From RGIG4140 sp045532865 (GTDB lineage: Bacteria > Pseudomonadota > Alphaproteobacteria > CAAHEQ01 > UBA3637), in NCBI GenBank assembly GCA_045532865.1, contig JAZSGT010000025.1, forward strand, positions 1 to 54,865: DNA of 54,865 nucleotides, written 5' to 3'. Shown here in pieces: positions 53,151 through 54,865 of this stretch. The notes below the pieces were generated by a model. The model was not told where the DNA came from and ran no database searches. It saw only the letters and a list, made by a program, of their open reading frames with translations. How positions within the stretch are numbered: position 1 is the stretch's first letter; each line of letters begins with the position of its first letter. Made by a program: the position numbers and the translations under genes.

Positions 53151-54865
53151 ATGAAATTGTCCCGCACTGCCATCAAAGAACTCAAAGCCAGATATTTAGA
53201 TATCTTAAAAAAATGCGCATATCTAAATGCAATTGTTGTTGCAGGCTCGTTGTTTGCTTATTCAGCATCTGCCACAACATTGGGGGACGTTATTCGTTCA
53301 GATGGTGAGGCTGTTTTTGACATTTCACAAAATGGAACGGGGACAGATCCAATTATCTATACAGTAACAGACGCTGACACAGAAACTATTGGTGCAGGGA
53401 ATAAAATAATTCAAGGGACAGCCAATACAGGGCCCACAATTGATCCATCAGATTATGTGTTAAATGGATCTGATTATACAAACTTATTTGATGTAGCCTC
53501 AACAAGTGGAAAGTTAACAGTTCAGGATTTGACAATTAAGGCAGCTTTTGAAATTATTCATGTTGAAGCAGGGGCAGAAGCTAGTTTTAACAATGTTGAT
53601 ATGGTATTTCTTGAAGGGATTCCGGAGTCTGATGCTACAACTATTGGTAATAATGGGACACTTTATTTTACTAACACCTCAACGGATGGAAGAGTTGTAA
53701 ATACTGGAACATTCGTATCCAATGGTGGTACAATATTTAATATTGAGAATGATGGGGTTGCCGAGTTAACAAATACATCTATTGTAGATACGTTGGCTAT
53801 TGGGGGTGGTATTGTCACGTTGACAGGAACAACAGATGAAACAGGACTAACAAATCTTGTCCTAGTTGGTGGGCTGACGGGTGTCGGTCCAGATGCAACT
53901 TTGAATGCAAAAAATACTCTCTTTCAGAGTGTTGAAAATATGGGGATTCTTACCACTGAAAATGGTTCAATTGCAAGTTTAAGTAACACAAGTGGGACAG
54001 CAAGTTTAACAGATACAGCCATTCAAAATACATTAGATGTGACAGGTGGAACAGTTACATTAATAGGTACGACAAATCCACTCGCTGTTGGAGGGGATAC
54101 AACCATTTCATCTGGTGCGACATTAAATGCCACAAATGCGTCATTACAAGCAGTCGAAAACGCTGGTGTATTAGATACAAATTTATCAACAATCGCTTCT
54201 GTTACAAATAATAATAGTTTTGATTCTGATGGTGATACAATTGGTATATTAACCAACACATTAAATGCAAAATTATCAAGTACGAATGTTACAGACATAC
54301 TCACAAATAGTGGCACATTAACGGCATCTGGTGGCACAATTGAAAGTTTAACAAACACAGGTGGAACAGCAACTTTAACATCGGCTCAAATTAGTGGGAC
54401 ATTAGATGTAACAGCTGGAACGGTTGATTTAAGTGGTATAACAGTTGATGGAAAAACAACAGTTGGAGCTAATGCCTCTTTGACGACTCAAAACAATGCG
54501 ATTTTATCCACAGTTGAAAATGCAGGGACATTGTTAGCAACTAATAGTTCAATGACAGAGTTGACCAACACAGGTGGGACAGCAAGTTTAACAGATACAG
54601 CTATTCAAAATGCATTAGATGTGACAGGTGGAACGGTTACATTAGAAGGAATAATAGATGGGGCTTCTTCTGTTGGAGGAGATACAACCATTTCATCTGG
54701 GGCGACATTAAATGCCACAAAAGCGTCATTACAAGCTGTTGAAAGTGCTGGTGTATTAGATACAAATTTATCAACAATCGCTTCTGTTACAAATAATAAT
54801 AGTTTTGATTCTGATGGTGATACAATTGGTATATTAACCAACACATTAAATGCAAAATTATCAAG
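53151..54865 (+). CDS. Repetitive exported adhesin/autotransporter-type protein (5' part, runs off the window)
   Basis: An open frame from ATG 53151 (AAGAGG 12 bp upstream) to the window end, 571 codons. An unusually long signal region ends SLFAYSASA near residue 42: about 25 charged/hydrophilic residues (MKLSRTAIKELKARYLDILK) precede the hydrophobic core, as in extended autotransporter signals. The passenger is low-complexity, Thr/Asn/Gly/Ser-rich, with beta-helix-like units (for example NTGGTASLTDTAIQN, LDVTGGTVTL). From about 53994 a unit of 194 codons repeats. The first ~80 bases use more C-ending codons than the rest. No C-terminal barrel can be seen because the gene is cut. Confidence 0.85.
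   Translation, partial: MKLSRTAIKELKARYLDILKKCAYLNAIVVAGSLFAYSASATTLGDVIRSDGEAVFDISQNGTGTDPIIYTVTDADTETIGAGNKIIQGTANTGPTIDPSDYVLNGSDYTNLFDVASTSGKLTVQDLTIKAAFEIIHVEAGAEASFNNVDMVFLEGIPESDATTIGNNGTLYFTNTSTDGRVVNTGTFVSNGGTIFNIENDGVAELTNTSIVDTLAIGGGIVTLTGTTDETGLTNLVLVGGLTGVGPDATLNAKNTLFQSVENMGILTTENGSIASLSNTSGTASLTDTAIQNTLDVTGGTVTLIGTTNPLAVGGDTTISSGATLNATNASLQAVENAGVLDTNLSTIASVTNNNSFDSDGDTIGILTNTLNAKLSSTNVTDILTNSGTLTASGGTIESLTNTGGTATLTSAQISGTLDVTAGTVDLSGITVDGKTTVGANASLTTQNNAILSTVENAGTLLATNSSMTELTNTGGTASLTDTAIQNALDVTGGTVTLEGIIDGASSVGGDTTISSGATLNATKASLQAVESAGVLDTNLSTIASVTNNNSFDSDGDTIGILTNTLNAKLS
53994..54865 (+). repeat. Tandem 582-585 bp repeat inside the adhesin gene
   Basis: GGGACAGCAAGTTTAACAGA occurs at 53994 and again at 54576 (582 bp). 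The unit ends match at 54280 and 54865 (585 bp; one codon was gained). The second copy is cut by the window end. Within the matched parts whole stretches are identical, for example from GGTGTATTAGATACAAATTT onward, which points to recent duplication or ongoing gene conversion. Confidence 0.9.

Noticed and set aside
54023..54844. Two antisense ORFs (111 and 79 codons) inside the adhesin gene
   Set aside because: They are near copies of each other because they lie opposite the 582-bp repeat; the plus-strand frame is open throughout and has a signal peptide.
1..54865. tRNA or rRNA genes
   Set aside because: I looked for T-loop motifs (GGTTCGA) and cloverleaf-like arms; the one GGTTCGAATC (28184) is inside ruvC and has no matching arms.

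Overview
The window comes from an AT-rich bacterial chromosome (roughly one-third GC by eye), most likely a low-GC, anaerobic or microaerophilic, probably host-associated alphaproteobacterium. The assignment rests on gene order and content: rpmF-plsX-fabH-ihfA-merR, bamD-recN-ligA, and (coiled-coil)-zapA-ymdB-yebC-ruvC are alphaproteobacterial arrangements; an ELM1-family protein and a family-4 uracil-DNA glycosylase fit; a class III ribonucleotide reductase and GTP-type PEP carboxykinase indicate oxygen-poor growth. Gut lineages of the Rhodospirillales-like/RF32 type are a plausible home, but that is inference.

Layout. 0.2-3.2 kb: an anaerobic ribonucleotide reductase operon behind two NrdR-like boxes, with the glycyl-radical domain of NrdD encoded as a separate 61-residue protein, then nrdG. 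3.3-8.1 kb: an unknown charged protein, rnhB, an M16 peptidase and an exported Cys-containing protein. 8.2-18.1 kb: a GT11 fucosyltransferase, a flavin oxidoreductase, an RsbW-REC-RsbU type regulator, rsmE, groES-groEL behind a non-canonical 12-bp inverted repeat, and lepA.

18.1-24.9 kb: a complete type II-C CRISPR-Cas9 locus. tracrRNA runs leftwards from a strong promoter; cas9-cas1-cas2 run rightwards with overlapping ends; then come 26 full 36-bp repeats plus one truncated repeat. The array is read leftwards, towards cas2, and ends at a hairpin terminator. Every repeat contains a full sigma-70 promoter (TTGACA, 16 bp, TGCTACAAT), so each crRNA should be transcribed from its own repeat, as in Neisseria meningitidis. 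The transcription-first repeat has decayed to exactly the promoter part. This locus is the most interesting object in the window.

25.1-37.5 kb: ybaB-recR, the zapA-ymdB-yebC-ruvC-amidase-terC run, a deaminase, and an envelope group (phosphoethanolamine transferase, APH-like kinase, glycosyltransferase, ELM1-like protein, lipoprotein hydrolase) with a family-4 UDG. 37.6-48.1 kb: a tiny Cys-rich ORF with its own promoter and terminator, merR-ihfA-fabH-plsX-rpmF, a YdbH/AsmA-like protein, ligA-recN-bamD. 48.2-54.9 kb: pckG, an anchored GT2 glycosyltransferase sharing a Cys-containing module with the GT11 enzyme, a DUF2130 protein and the start of a repetitive exported adhesin that runs off the window. 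I saw no tRNA, rRNA, insertion sequence or prophage.
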